Assembly: GCF_014649375.1 (NCBI RefSeq)
Contig: NZ_BMSX01000008.1
Location: forward strand, 306,701 to 370,700
Length of the DNA: 64,000 nucleotides
Direction of reading: 5' to 3'
Origin: Streptomyces aurantiogriseus
GTDB lineage: Bacteria > Actinomycetota > Actinomycetes > Streptomycetales > Streptomycetaceae
A program made the position numbers and the translations under genes. Under the pieces are notes generated by a model, which was given only the letters and a program-made list of their open reading frames with translations, was not told the origin of the DNA and did no database searches. Position 1 is the stretch's first letter. Each line of letters starts with the position of its first letter. Below are positions 8,149-16,933 of the stretch, piece by piece.

Positions 8149-9162
8149 TCAGTCGAAAGTGAGCGCGACCTTGACGACGCCGTCCCGTCGGGTGTGCGCG
8201 AGGTCGAAGGCGTCGGCGATGTTCTTGAGGCCGAAGGTGTGGGTGATGTGGTCGTCGACACGGATCGAGCCGTCCCCGATCAGGTCCAGCGCGGTCCGGA
8301 ACGAGGCGAGCCCCGGCTCGAGCTGGGCGCCGCCCACCGCGTTGATCAACTGGGCGTTGCGGACGAAGAGATGGGCGTACGGGATGCGCATCTCGTAGTC
8401 CTCGGGCATGCCGAAGAAGCCCAGCCGGCCCTGCTGGCCGACCATCCGCATCGCGTGCTCGCGCGCCCCGTCGGTGCCGGCCGCCTCGACGACCAGGTCC
8501 ACGCCCTGCCCGCCGGTCACCTCCATGGCGACCTCCTCGGCGCTCTGCCCGGGCACGTGTACGGTCGCGTCCGCGCCGAGGGACCGCGCCACAGCGAGCC
8601 GCCCCGGCTCCAGGTCGACCGCGACGACCTTCTCGAAGCCGCGGTGCTTGAGCAGTTGCAGGAACAGCAGGCCCGCCGAGCCGACGCCGACGACGGCGGC
8701 CGTCCGGCCCTCCGGCACGGGCTCCGGCCAGAACCGCTTCAGCGCGAAGACGATCGTGCCCAGCTGCTGCGCCATCAGAGGGACGGTGGGCGCGCCGGTG
8801 GCCTTCAAAGGCAGCAGGAACCGGTCGGCGATCGTCTGGTAGCGGGCGAACGACGCCATGTAGGCGTGGTTGGGCACGGTCAGCACGAGGTCGCCCGGCG
8901 CGAACCGCGCCGACCGGCTCTCCACGACCTCACCGACGCCCTCGTGCCCCGGATAGCCCGCCGGGCAGGGGTAGGGGTGGTCGCGCATGTCCCGGAAGAA
9001 GGGGGACTCGGCGCGCACCCGGTGCACATCGCTGCCGCAGATGGCGGCCACGGTGTTGCGGACGAGGACCTCGTCCTCGTTCAGCTCCCGGAAGGTGACC
9101 TCCTCCACCTCCAGGCGCCCGGGTTCGACGAGAACGGCGGCTTCGCCACGTACGTGCGGCAT
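8149..9162 (-). CDS. Zinc-type MDR alcohol dehydrogenase
   Basis: 337 residues. It shows the medium-chain dehydrogenase pattern: ICGSD (catalytic Zn Cys), GHEGVGEV, then a Rossmann domain (VVGVGSAGLLFLQLLKHRG, VAVDLEPGRL). The four-cysteine structural-zinc lobe is absent, as in several subfamilies. It should oxidise an alcohol or reduce a carbonyl with NAD(P)H. It lies 26 nt after the NRPS gene and 13 nt before the ketosynthase gene in unit A, so it probably adjusts a keto group of the polyketide-derived part of the product. Confidence 0.9.
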   Translation of the reverse strand: MPHVRGEAAVLVEPGRLEVEEVTFRELNEDEVLVRNTVAAICGSDVHRVRAESPFFRDMRDHPYPCPAGYPGHEGVGEVVESRSARFAPGDLVLTVPNHAYMASFARYQTIADRFLLPLKATGAPTVPLMAQQLGTIVFALKRFWPEPVPEGRTAAVVGVGSAGLLFLQLLKHRGFEKVVAVDLEPGRLAVARSLGADATVHVPGQSAEEVAMEVTGGQGVDLVVEAAGTDGAREHAMRMVGQQGRLGFFGMPEDYEMRIPYAHLFVRNAQLINAVGGAQLEPGLASFRTALDLIGDGSIRVDDHITHTFGLKNIADAFDLAHTRRDGVVKVALTFD

Positions 9163-9187
9163 GCGGACCTTCCTTGTTCAGGGACGT

Positions 9188-12100
9188 TCACGAGTGGTCG
9201 GGGTGGGCGTGCGCCCACGACAGGGGGTGGCCGGGCAGACGCAGCCGGCGGCCGGAGCCGTCCGGGGTCAGCTGGGCCTCGGCGCCCTGGCACCACAGGG
9301 CCGCGAGGGCCGTGAGCAGGGCTTCGTCGTCGAGATCCGTCTCCGGTACGTCCAGGACGGCCACCTCGCCGAGCCGGTCGCGGGCGACCTGGAGCAGCTT
9401 GGCGGGTTCGGCCTCGGCCGACAGGTGCTCCTCCCGCGGGGCCGGGTCGTCGGGCGTGACCGGACCGAGGGCAGTGGTCCAGAGCAGGCGCGGACGCCGC
9501 AGCCGGGGTACGGTCCCGTCGGCGGCCGACCGCAGTCCCTCCTCCGGCCCGAGGGCACCGCTCATCACCGCCGCCGCGAGCCGGCCCGTCCCGACGCCGT
9601 ACACCGCCGCCGGGGTCACGCCCCGCTCGGCGAACCGTTCGGCCAGGTGCATCTGGAGAGCGAGGTCGGTCCCGTCCGCGAAGGCGAACACCACGGCGGG
9701 GGCCGGTCCCGAGACGGTGTGCCCGCCCGCCGGCCCGTCGCGCAGGGCGCGTACCGCCTCCTCCCGGCCGTCCACCACCACGGCGAACCGGTGCCCGAAC
9801 CGCTCACGGCCCCGGTCCAGGGTGTGCGCCACGTCCGCCAGTGCCACGTCGGCCGTCCCCTCCAGGTGCGCGGCCAGCCGCTCCCGGGCCACGGCCAGCG
9901 CGTCGGCGGTGGCGGCGGAGAGGGCGAGGACGTGGTGACGACGGCCGGTGGGGGCCGGTGGCGGGGGTGTCGTACGCGTCAACGGCGCCCGCGCGGTGGG
10001 TCGTCGGGATACGACGGCAGCGGCGGACGCGGCTGCCGGGGCGTTCGTCGGCCGGTGGGTCGTGGCGATCAGGCGGGCCTGGTCCTGGACCGTGACGTGC
10101 CGCAGCAGGTCGATGACCGGGACGTCGGCGCCGGTCGCGAGCCTCAACTGCTCCCGGAGCTTCACCAGCAGCAGCGAGTGACCGCCCGCGTCGAAGAAGT
10201 TGCGGTCGGACCCGAAGCCGTCGTGCTCCAGCACCGCCCGCCAGGCGGACCGTACGCCGTCCAGTACCGAGGGCAGGTCGGGGGCTGGAGGCGGAGCCGG
10301 AGCCGGTGGCGGTGGGGCAGAGGCGGGCGCGAGAGGTCGCGCACCCCGGTCCTCCCCGTCCCCGCGGTCCACATCCGGCAGCCGGCGCCGGTCGATCTTG
10401 CCGGTCGGGGTGAGCGGGAGTTCGTCGACGAGGACGAGGTGGCTCGGGACGGCGAAGGCGGGCAGTCGCAGCCTGGCGTGCCGGCCGATGTCGTCGGCGT
10501 CCGTGCCGGGCGCGGCGACCGCGTAGGCGACGATCTCCTTCTCGCCGCGCCGGTTGACGCGGGTGGTGACGAAGACCGACTCGACGGCCGGGTGGGCGTC
10601 CAGCACCGCCTCCACCTCGCCGAGTTCGACGCGCTGGCTGCGGATCTTCACCTGGTTGTCGTTGCGGCCGATGAACTCCAGCAGGCCGTCCGGCGTCCAG
10701 CGCACCCGGTCGCCGGTCCGGTAGAGCCGGGTCGTGCCGTCGGTGACGAAGCGGTCGGCGGTCATCCCCGGAGCGTTGAGGTAGCCGTCGGCCAACCCCA
10801 CGCCCCCGAGCAGGAGTTCCCCGGGCACCCCGCGCGGCACCGGACGCGTGCCGCCCTCCTGGACCACCCGCACCTCGGTGCCGGGCACCGGCCGGCCGAT
10901 GGGGACGGTCCGGGCGTTCGCCGCGAGGCCGGTGATCGGGAACCAGGTCGAGGTGAAGGAGTTCTCGGTGGGGCCGTAGCTGTGCAGCAGCACGCCCGGA
11001 CGGCTCCAGCGCAGCGCACGGCGCATGTGCCGCACGGAGATCAGCTCCCCACCGAAGTAGACGCGCCGCAGCGACTGCAGCATGTCGGGGGCGTCCTCGA
11101 TGATCCGGTTGAGCAGCGGTGTCGTCACGAGCAGGGTGGTCACCCCGCGCTCACGGACGACCGCCCGCATCTCGCGCGGGCTGAGCACCAGGTGCTTGTC
11201 GAGGACGACCAGTTCGGCGCCGTGCGTGAGCGCGCCCCAGATCTCGTAACTGGCACCGTCGAAGTTGAGCGGGCACAGCTGGGCGACGACGTCCGTCTCG
11301 TCCAGCGGGATGAAGTCGGGCCGTCCGAAGAGACGGGCCAGCCCGCGGTGGGGCAGGACGACGCCCTTGGGCCGGCCGGTCGTCCCGGAGGTGTAGAGCA
11401 CGCAGAGCGTCGAGGTGTCGTCGCAGGCGACCTCGGGCGCCGCCGAGCCGCGCGCCTGGGCCAGCGCCTCGTCGAGCCGTACGGCGGTGTCCTCCGGTAC
11501 GTCGAGGGTGTGCCCGCAGTCCGGGTCGACGACGAGGACGGCCGGGCGGGCGTCGTCCACGATCAGCTGGAGCTGGGCCTGCGGGTAGGCGGGGTCGAGG
11601 GGGAGGTAGGCGGCGCCGGCCAGGGCGGACGCCAGCCAGAACACCGGGGTGTCGACGCCGGGAGAGAGCAGCAGGGCCACGGTGTCGCCGGGCTTGACGC
11701 CCCGGTCGTGCAGCCAGCCGGCCACCTCGCCCGCGCGGGCGCCGAGTTCGCCGTAGGTGAGGACGCGCTCCCCGTGGCGTACGGCGACGCTGTCCGGGCG
11801 GGCGGCCGCGTGCCGCAGGACCAGCTCGGGGATGCGCGGCGCCGGTGAGGCGACGGGCGCGCCCTGGGCGGCGACCCGGGACAGGCCCGGGTCGCAGGCG
11901 GCGAGCAGGTCGCCGCAGGTGGTGGCCGGGTCGTCCACCGCGCGGGCCAGCAGCTCGCGCAGCTCCTCGGCGAACAGTCCGGCGGTGGCGGGGCGATAGC
12001 GGGCGGTGTCGTAGTAGACGCACAGGCGGGTGCCCGCCGAGCCCTCCAGGACGTTGACGGAGAACTCGTACTTCGTCGTCTCGTCCGGGTGGTCGAAGCG

Positions 12101-13189
12101 GCGGACGGTCACCTCGCCGGCCTGCCACTCGTCCTCGTAGGCGGGCGTGTACATGAACACCGTGCGCTCGACTCCCGGCCCGTCCGCCTGCTCGCTGCGG
12201 ATCTCGCGCAGCCGGCGCATCGGGAGGTGGGCGTGCTCCATCGCGTCGAGCATCTGCTCGCGCAGCCGGGCCGTCACGTCGAGGAAGCGGTCCCCGGGAT
12301 TCAGCCGGTCACGCATCGGCAGGGCCCGGCTGAACAGGTCGACGCGCTCGGCGTCGGTGTCCTGGCGGCCGGCGAACACCATGCCGAAGGTGCCCTCGGA
12401 CTCACCGGCCCACGCGTGCAGCAGCACCGACCAGGCCGCGAGCACCACCACGGCGGGGGAGCTGCGCTCGGCCGAGGCCAGGGCCTGGACGCCGGCGTTC
12501 ACCTCGTCCGGGAGGAGGACCTCCATGCGGCCGGAGGGGCCGGGGAAGCCGTCCTCCGGCACCAGGTCGTGCGGGGGCGCGAGGGAGGCGGGGGCGTCGC
12601 GCAGGACGGACGTCCAGTACTGCTCCGCGTCGGTGTCGGTGTCGGTGTCGGTCTGGGCGTCTCTGCCGGTCGTGCCCTCGGCATCGATGTCAGAGGCGCG
12701 CGCGGGGAGGCCGGGCCCGCCCGCCGCACGGGAGCGGTACGCCTCCACCAGGTCCTCGGCGAGGATCCGGCTCGACCAGCCGTCGGAGACGATGTGATGC
12801 ATCGTGACGACGAGCAGGGCGCCGCCGTCCCCGGTCAGCAGGGTCGCCCGGATCAGCGGGGCGGTGGCGAGGTCGAAGGGGGCGCGGCCGGCGACGACCG
12901 CGCGGGCCAGGGCCTCGGCACGGTCGTAGCGGCCGGGGAGCTGCTCGGTGACGAACGCCGGCGGCGGGTCGGTCTCGGTGGTGCGCCACAGGTCGCCGCC
13001 CTCGGTGGAGAAGGAGCCGCGCAGCGCCGGGTGAGCGCGCAGGACGTCGCCGAGCGCGGCTCGCAGCGCCGGCACGTCGACGGTCGGGGTGAACTCCAGG
13101 TCGACGGTGACGTTGTAGCGGTCGGACTCCGGCTCGCGCTGGCAGGCGAGCCAGACGTCCAGCTGCTCGGAGGAGGCCGGTTCCCTCAC
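9188..13189 (-). CDS. NRPS: C-A-PCP with vestigial acyltransferase tail
   Basis: 1333 residues from GTG 13189, whose GTGA overlaps the ACP stop. In order: a condensation domain (residues 1-430, MHHIVSDGW near 130, the HHxxxDG motif); an adenylation domain (about 450-975, YTSGTTGRPKG near 600, YGPTENS, TPTGKIDRR), with a pocket read as beginning D-G-Y and not matched to a known amino acid; a proline-rich linker; a PCP (Ser in DAGGHSLLL near 1004); and about 260 residues resembling a PKS linker plus AT in which the GHSxG core is replaced by GVGTGR and the catalytic middle is missing, while the AT-end linker (RRLRLPGHPL) survives. By context the A domain may take beta-methyltryptophan. No thioesterase domain is present. 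Confidence 0.92.
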   Translation of the reverse strand: MREPASSEQLDVWLACQREPESDRYNVTVDLEFTPTVDVPALRAALGDVLRAHPALRGSFSTEGGDLWRTTETDPPPAFVTEQLPGRYDRAEALARAVVAGRAPFDLATAPLIRATLLTGDGGALLVVTMHHIVSDGWSSRILAEDLVEAYRSRAAGGPGLPARASDIDAEGTTGRDAQTDTDTDTDAEQYWTSVLRDAPASLAPPHDLVPEDGFPGPSGRMEVLLPDEVNAGVQALASAERSSPAVVVLAAWSVLLHAWAGESEGTFGMVFAGRQDTDAERVDLFSRALPMRDRLNPGDRFLDVTARLREQMLDAMEHAHLPMRRLREIRSEQADGPGVERTVFMYTPAYEDEWQAGEVTVRRFDHPDETTKYEFSVNVLEGSAGTRLCVYYDTARYRPATAGLFAEELRELLARAVDDPATTCGDLLAACDPGLSRVAAQGAPVASPAPRIPELVLRHAAARPDSVAVRHGERVLTYGELGARAGEVAGWLHDRGVKPGDTVALLLSPGVDTPVFWLASALAGAAYLPLDPAYPQAQLQLIVDDARPAVLVVDPDCGHTLDVPEDTAVRLDEALAQARGSAAPEVACDDTSTLCVLYTSGTTGRPKGVVLPHRGLARLFGRPDFIPLDETDVVAQLCPLNFDGASYEIWGALTHGAELVVLDKHLVLSPREMRAVVRERGVTTLLVTTPLLNRIIEDAPDMLQSLRRVYFGGELISVRHMRRALRWSRPGVLLHSYGPTENSFTSTWFPITGLAANARTVPIGRPVPGTEVRVVQEGGTRPVPRGVPGELLLGGVGLADGYLNAPGMTADRFVTDGTTRLYRTGDRVRWTPDGLLEFIGRNDNQVKIRSQRVELGEVEAVLDAHPAVESVFVTTRVNRRGEKEIVAYAVAAPGTDADDIGRHARLRLPAFAVPSHLVLVDELPLTPTGKIDRRRLPDVDRGDGEDRGARPLAPASAPPPPAPAPPPAPDLPSVLDGVRSAWRAVLEHDGFGSDRNFFDAGGHSLLLVKLREQLRLATGADVPVIDLLRHVTVQDQARLIATTHRPTNAPAAASAAAVVSRRPTARAPLTRTTPPPPAPTGRRHHVLALSAATADALAVARERLAAHLEGTADVALADVAHTLDRGRERFGHRFAVVVDGREEAVRALRDGPAGGHTVSGPAPAVVFAFADGTDLALQMHLAERFAERGVTPAAVYGVGTGRLAAAVMSGALGPEEGLRSAADGTVPRLRRPRLLWTTALGPVTPDDPAPREEHLSAEAEPAKLLQVARDRLGEVAVLDVPETDLDDEALLTALAALWCQGAEAQLTPDGSGRRLRLPGHPLSWAHAHPDHS

Positions 13190-13494
13190 TTCGGGACCGC
13201 CACGTGCTCGCCGGCGGCGTTCGCGCGCAGGGCGCGCACCAGGTCGGCCACCGTGCGGACCGAGCGGAAGTGGACCGGGGTGAACTCGGCGTCCGTGATC
13301 TTCACGCCGAAGCGCTGCTCGCACTGGGCGCGCAGCTCCACGAAGCCGAGGGAGTCCAGGCCCAGGACGTCCTGGAGTCCGTCGTCGTCCCCGATGCGCT
13401 CCGCGGGCACGTCCAGGAAGAGGTCCTCGACGAGGATCTCCTTCAGGGTCGTTTCCAGGGTTTCGGCCTGCTTCTCGCCCGAACCGACTGTCAT
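13186..13494 (-). CDS. Stand-alone acyl carrier protein
   Basis: 102 residues. It has the four-helix carrier fold with Ser in GLDSLGFVELRAQCEQRFGV as the phosphopantetheine site; DSL followed by an acidic helix is ACP-like rather than PCP-like. Its ATG overlaps the upstream reductase stop (ATGA) and its own stop overlaps the NRPS start (GTGA), so three genes are translationally coupled. It probably holds the malonyl or polyketide chain used by the trans ketosynthases. Confidence 0.9.
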   Translation of the reverse strand: MTVGSGEKQAETLETTLKEILVEDLFLDVPAERIGDDDGLQDVLGLDSLGFVELRAQCEQRFGVKITDAEFTPVHFRSVRTVADLVRALRANAAGEHVAVPK

Positions 13495-14447
13495 GACGTT
13501 TCTCCATTGCTGTAGGTGGATCCGTGCGGCGCGGGAGGCTTTGCCCGCCGTTCCCGCTCCGCGGCCCTGCGCGCCAGCTCGGCGATCGCCGGTACGGCCA
13601 CGTCGTGGTCCCGGGCGCGGTGCAGCACCGGCTCGGTGAGCGCGGCGAGTTCGGTCGGCCGGACGCCGGCGGCCACGTCCCGGTGCAGGGAGGTGTCGGT
13701 CCGGCCGGGCAGTGTGTCCAGGGTGTGCAGCAGGTTCCGGTCGTCGACGGCTACGGCCTCGGCCGCGGCGACGGCACAGGCCTCCCGGGCTGCCTCGTAC
13801 AGCAGGGCGGACAGCTCCGGCTGCCGGCGGACGACTCCGAGGGGGCCGTCGCCCGCGGTGGTGGCCAGGGCCAGTGGCAGCAGCAGGACCAGCTTCCGCC
13901 ACAGGACGGTCGCCGGGTCCGGCTCGGGTGTGCAGCCGATACCGGCGTCGGCGAGCGCTTCGGTGAGGGGGGTGAGGGCGGTGCTCCCGTCCTCCGCTGC
14001 CAGACTGACCTCGGCGAACAGCGAGTTCCACGTCACCCGCCCCGGCCCCGTCCGCTCCGCCTCGACACGGATCGCGCCGACGACCTGGCGCGGGCCGAAC
14101 CGGGCCCGCAGCAGCCGGGGATGGTCGAGCCCGTTGAGCAACGGCACCACCGTGCCCGGCAGCAGCGACGGGTCGATGCGTGCCAGGGCGGCCTCGAGGG
14201 CCGGTGCCTTCACGGTCACCCACAGGACGTCGACCCGCTCGTCGAGCCGGTCCACCGCGCGGGCCTTGACGCGGTGGTCGCCGCGCAGCCTGCTGTGGAC
14301 GTCGATCGTGCCGGAGTAGCGGGCCCGGGTGGGCTCCCGCATCACCAGCACGACCTCGTGGCCACCGCGGGCCAGCGCCGCCCCCAGGGCGAGCCCGACT
14401 CCGCCGGCGCCCAGAATCGCATGCCTCAACACGCTTCCTTGATGCAT
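13491..14447 (-). CDS. Ketopantoate-reductase-like (ApbA/PanE) oxidoreductase
   Basis: 318 residues from ATG 14447. That ATG lacks a ribosome site, whereas AAGGAAG lies just before GTG 14432 and TTG 14429, and the Rossmann motif (HAILGAGGVGLALGAALARGG) begins right after them, so a later start is likely. The C-terminal helical domain with WRKLVLLLPL fits the PanE family, which uses NADPH to reduce alpha- or beta-keto acids. As first gene of unit A it is probably a tailoring reductase rather than a pantothenate enzyme. Its substrate is unknown. Confidence 0.85.
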   Translation of the reverse strand: MHQGSVLRHAILGAGGVGLALGAALARGGHEVVLVMREPTRARYSGTIDVHSRLRGDHRVKARAVDRLDERVDVLWVTVKAPALEAALARIDPSLLPGTVVPLLNGLDHPRLLRARFGPRQVVGAIRVEAERTGPGRVTWNSLFAEVSLAAEDGSTALTPLTEALADAGIGCTPEPDPATVLWRKLVLLLPLALATTAGDGPLGVVRRQPELSALLYEAAREACAVAAAEAVAVDDRNLLHTLDTLPGRTDTSLHRDVAAGVRPTELAALTEPVLHRARDHDVAVPAIAELARRAAERERRAKPPAPHGSTYSNGETS

Positions 14448-15137
14448 CTCGTGACGAATGCCGGTGCCTCGCCCACCCGTGCCGCATGCGGCGGGCAGCC
14501 GAAAAGGACACCGTATGAATGACAGGGGACCGGAAATGGAAAACGAAAGACCCTGAACGGCCTCGAAGGATCAAGCGGCCGCTGGTCGGGCGGCCGGTGA
14601 TTGAAAGTTCAGCGGAGTTCGGAAACGACTCTGACGATGTGCCGACTCTGCTGGTCGGCCCGTACGTACTCCCCCGTGGCGGCGTACATTATTCCCCCTG
14701 TCACGCCGGTTCATGTCTCCATCGACGCAGTCGCTGAAATACTGCGTTCACAAACGACTCATCGACCGTAGGGGTGCCAAGTTTTGGCCGTCAACCTGCT
14801 TTTCGGCCAACTGGCTGGCTGATGCACGGACCTGTTGGGTGCGGTTGACACGCGGCGTTGAAGTGTTGACCGAGGCCGGTGGCGGGGCATGGCCGACAAT
14901 CGACCCTTGACTGGCTCGATGGCTGCTGCCTACGCTCCGATATCGGCAATCTGGCCGCCATGGTGAGCATTCACCTCAGGGACCGAACCGGTTTGATCCA
15001 CCGGTTTGTGCGTCCGTTTCTACGGGGGATCATCAATTGAAACTTCACACAGCCACGCCCATGTGTGGGGCCGTTCCACGGCTGCGCCGAATCCGGGGCG
15101 ACCAACCGTGAGCCGCAAGGACACAGGGGAATCCCTT
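14448..15137. promoter_or_regulatory. Divergent control region of biosynthetic units A and B
   Basis: About 690 bp without a convincing gene separate the divergent operons. Two inverted repeats stand out: TTGGCCG (14784-14790) with CGGCCAA (14804-14810), and AACCGGT (14986-14992) with ACCGGTT (15000-15006), the latter close enough to the unit B start to be an operator. A TTGACA hexamer lies near 14845. No cluster-encoded regulator was found, so control may come from elsewhere. Confidence 0.45.
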
Positions 15138-15455
15138 TTGAGTGAAGACGGTGTGAAAACACGTCCACAACCGCATTCCGAGCCGCATTCCAGGACGTCT
15201 GCGACCACGCCCGCGCAGACGATGACGGACAAGGTCAGAGCCGCGTGGATCGAGGTCCTCGGGCATGACGACTTCGACGACGACACCCCCTTCCTCGAAG
15301 CGGGTGGCCACTCCCTGAAAGCCACGCAGGTACTCATCCGGCTGCGCCGGCAGCTCGGTGTCCGCCTGCCCAACCGGCTGTTCTTCGACCACCCCACCGT
15401 GCGCGAGCTGGCGGCCGCGGTGGAACGTATCGCCGCCACGTCTCCCATTGCGTGA
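15138..15455 (+). CDS. Stand-alone peptidyl carrier protein
   Basis: 105 residues from TTG 15138, which follows AGGGGA by 7 nt; upstream codons in the frame look non-coding. After a 35-residue polar tail comes a carrier domain (VRAAWIEVLGHDDFDDDTPFLE, then GGHSLKATQV with the pantetheine Ser). GGHSL is typical of NRPS carriers. It is the first gene of unit B, upstream of tryptophan-modifying enzymes, and is the natural partner for the A-M-A protein, which lacks a carrier; loading of tryptophan or a derivative is the alternative. Confidence 0.85.
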   Translation: MSEDGVKTRPQPHSEPHSRTSATTPAQTMTDKVRAAWIEVLGHDDFDDDTPFLEAGGHSLKATQVLIRLRRQLGVRLPNRLFFDHPTVRELAAAVERIAATSPIA

Positions 15456-15473
15456 ACAAGGAAGGCTCTGCTT

Positions 15474-16547
15474 GTGACTGCTCCCGTTTCCCGTGACGGC
15501 GTCCAGGAGTTAGGAGAAAGCGTTTTCCCTCCCAGTGAATGGCGTGGAGACGCGAAGACCCCGCTCGACGCCGACACCGCGTTCAACGGATTCATCTCCA
15601 CCAATGTCGTGTTCGCCTTGGAACAACTGGGTTTGTTCGCCTGGTTCGACGAGGCCGACCGGCTCGACGTCGCCGAGTACTGCCGCGTGCGGCAGCTGGA
15701 CGAAATCGTTTTCCGCCGACTGCTGTCCGCGGGTGAGGCCTTCGGGTATCTCATCGTCACCGGCGACCGGGTGACGCCCACCCCGGCCTGGAGTGAACTC
15801 CGCCGGAAAATCGGGTTCTTCACATGGGGTGTGGGCGGCTACCACGACGTGTTCGCGAGCGCCGCCTCCATAGCGCGCGGAGAACGCGTCTTCGGTAAAG
15901 ACGTCCTGCGGAACGAGGCCATGGTGGCGCTCGGCTCGGCCCAGGCCGACAGGGCGCTGATGCGGCACATCCTCGACGAGCAGATCGCCGAACTCGACTT
16001 CTCCGTCATCGCCGACCTCGGCAGCGGCATCAGCGAGCGTGTCTGCCGCCTCGTCAAGTCCCGCCCCGGCGCCCGCGGCCTGGGCCTGGACATCAGCGCC
16101 TCGGCCACCGACCTCGCCGCCGGCACCGTCGAGCGCTACGAGCTGACCGACCGGGTTCAGCCGATCTGCGCCGACGTCCTCGACGTCCTCTTCCGGGGCC
16201 GTCGTATCGAGGGCGCCGACCAGGTCGACGTCGCGATGAGCTTCATGTTCCTGCACGACCTGCTGGTCGACCCGGCCACGCGGATGGACGTCATCCCGGC
16301 GCTGCGCAAGGCGTTCCCGCACGCGCACACCTTCCTGCTCGGCGACACCACCGTCCGCCCGCGCGGCGAGGACGACAGCCTGCCGGTCTTCTCCAGCGGC
16401 TTCGAGCTGGCGCACGCCCTGATGGGCGTTCCGATCTACACGCGCGAGGAGTACGAGAACCTCTTCCGCGAGGGCGGTCTCCACCTGCGCCGCACGATCC
16501 CCTTCGGCGCGCCGCACACCTACCTGTTCGTCCTGGAGGCCCAGTGA
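15474..16547 (+). CDS. SAM-dependent methyltransferase (MarI-like, possible indolepyruvate C-methyltransferase)
   Basis: 357 residues from GTG 15474, with AAGGAAGG 8 nt upstream. An N-terminal winged-helix/dimerisation part is followed by a class I methyltransferase fold: motif I DLGSGISERV, then GLGLDIS and an acidic strand (VDVAMSFMFLHDLL). It is followed at once by a cupin (1-nt overlap) and an aminotransferase (4-nt overlap). That trio is the known way to make beta-methyltryptophan: transamination to indolepyruvate, C3 methylation, and cupin-assisted stereochemical control, as described for maremycin MarG/MarH/MarI. The assignment rests on context and general similarity. Confidence 0.85.
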   Translation: MTAPVSRDGVQELGESVFPPSEWRGDAKTPLDADTAFNGFISTNVVFALEQLGLFAWFDEADRLDVAEYCRVRQLDEIVFRRLLSAGEAFGYLIVTGDRVTPTPAWSELRRKIGFFTWGVGGYHDVFASAASIARGERVFGKDVLRNEAMVALGSAQADRALMRHILDEQIAELDFSVIADLGSGISERVCRLVKSRPGARGLGLDISASATDLAAGTVERYELTDRVQPICADVLDVLFRGRRIEGADQVDVAMSFMFLHDLLVDPATRMDVIPALRKAFPHAHTFLLGDTTVRPRGEDDSLPVFSSGFELAHALMGVPIYTREEYENLFREGGLHLRRTIPFGAPHTYLFVLEAQ

Positions 16548-16933
16548 TGAGTGAGCGAGGTCCCCGCGACCCCGAGATCGTCCAGGACCTGCCCATCCCC
16601 CTCGCCGTGGCCGGGCACCACCAGCCCGCGCCCTTCTACCTCACCTCCGACATGTTCGGCGGCCTGCCCGTACAACTCGCCGGCGGTGAACTGAGCGCCC
16701 TGGTCGGCAAGCCGGTCGCCGCGCCCCACACCCACCCGGTCGACGAGCTGTACCTGCTGGTCTCCCCGAACAAGGGTGGCGCCCGCATCGAGGTGCAACT
16801 CGACGGCAAGCGCCACGAGTTGCTGTCGCCCGCCGTCATGCGCATCCCGGCCGGCAGCGAGCACTGCTTCCTGACGCTGGAGGCCGAGGTCGGCAGCTAC
16901 TGCTTCGGCGTTCTGCTGGGGGACCGCCTGTGA
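16547..16933 (+). CDS. Cupin (MarH-like, possible epimerase partner)
   Basis: 128 residues from ATG 16547, overlapping the methyltransferase stop by one base. A single cupin barrel has metal ligands His61, His63 and Glu67 (HTHPVDELYLL) and His106 (AGSEHCF), so it should bind Fe, Zn or Ni. In maremycin synthesis the cupin MarH works with MarG and MarI to invert the beta-carbon of 3-methylindolepyruvate and steer transamination; the gene order here suggests the same role. Its stop overlaps the next GTG. Confidence 0.85.
   Translation: MSERGPRDPEIVQDLPIPLAVAGHHQPAPFYLTSDMFGGLPVQLAGGELSALVGKPVAAPHTHPVDELYLLVSPNKGGARIEVQLDGKRHELLSPAVMRIPAGSEHCFLTLEAEVGSYCFGVLLGDRL

Noticed and set aside
14519..14910. 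Two short plus-strand frames in the divergent control region of the cluster
   Set aside because: No ribosome site, no known domain and no coding bias; the region is better explained as regulatory.
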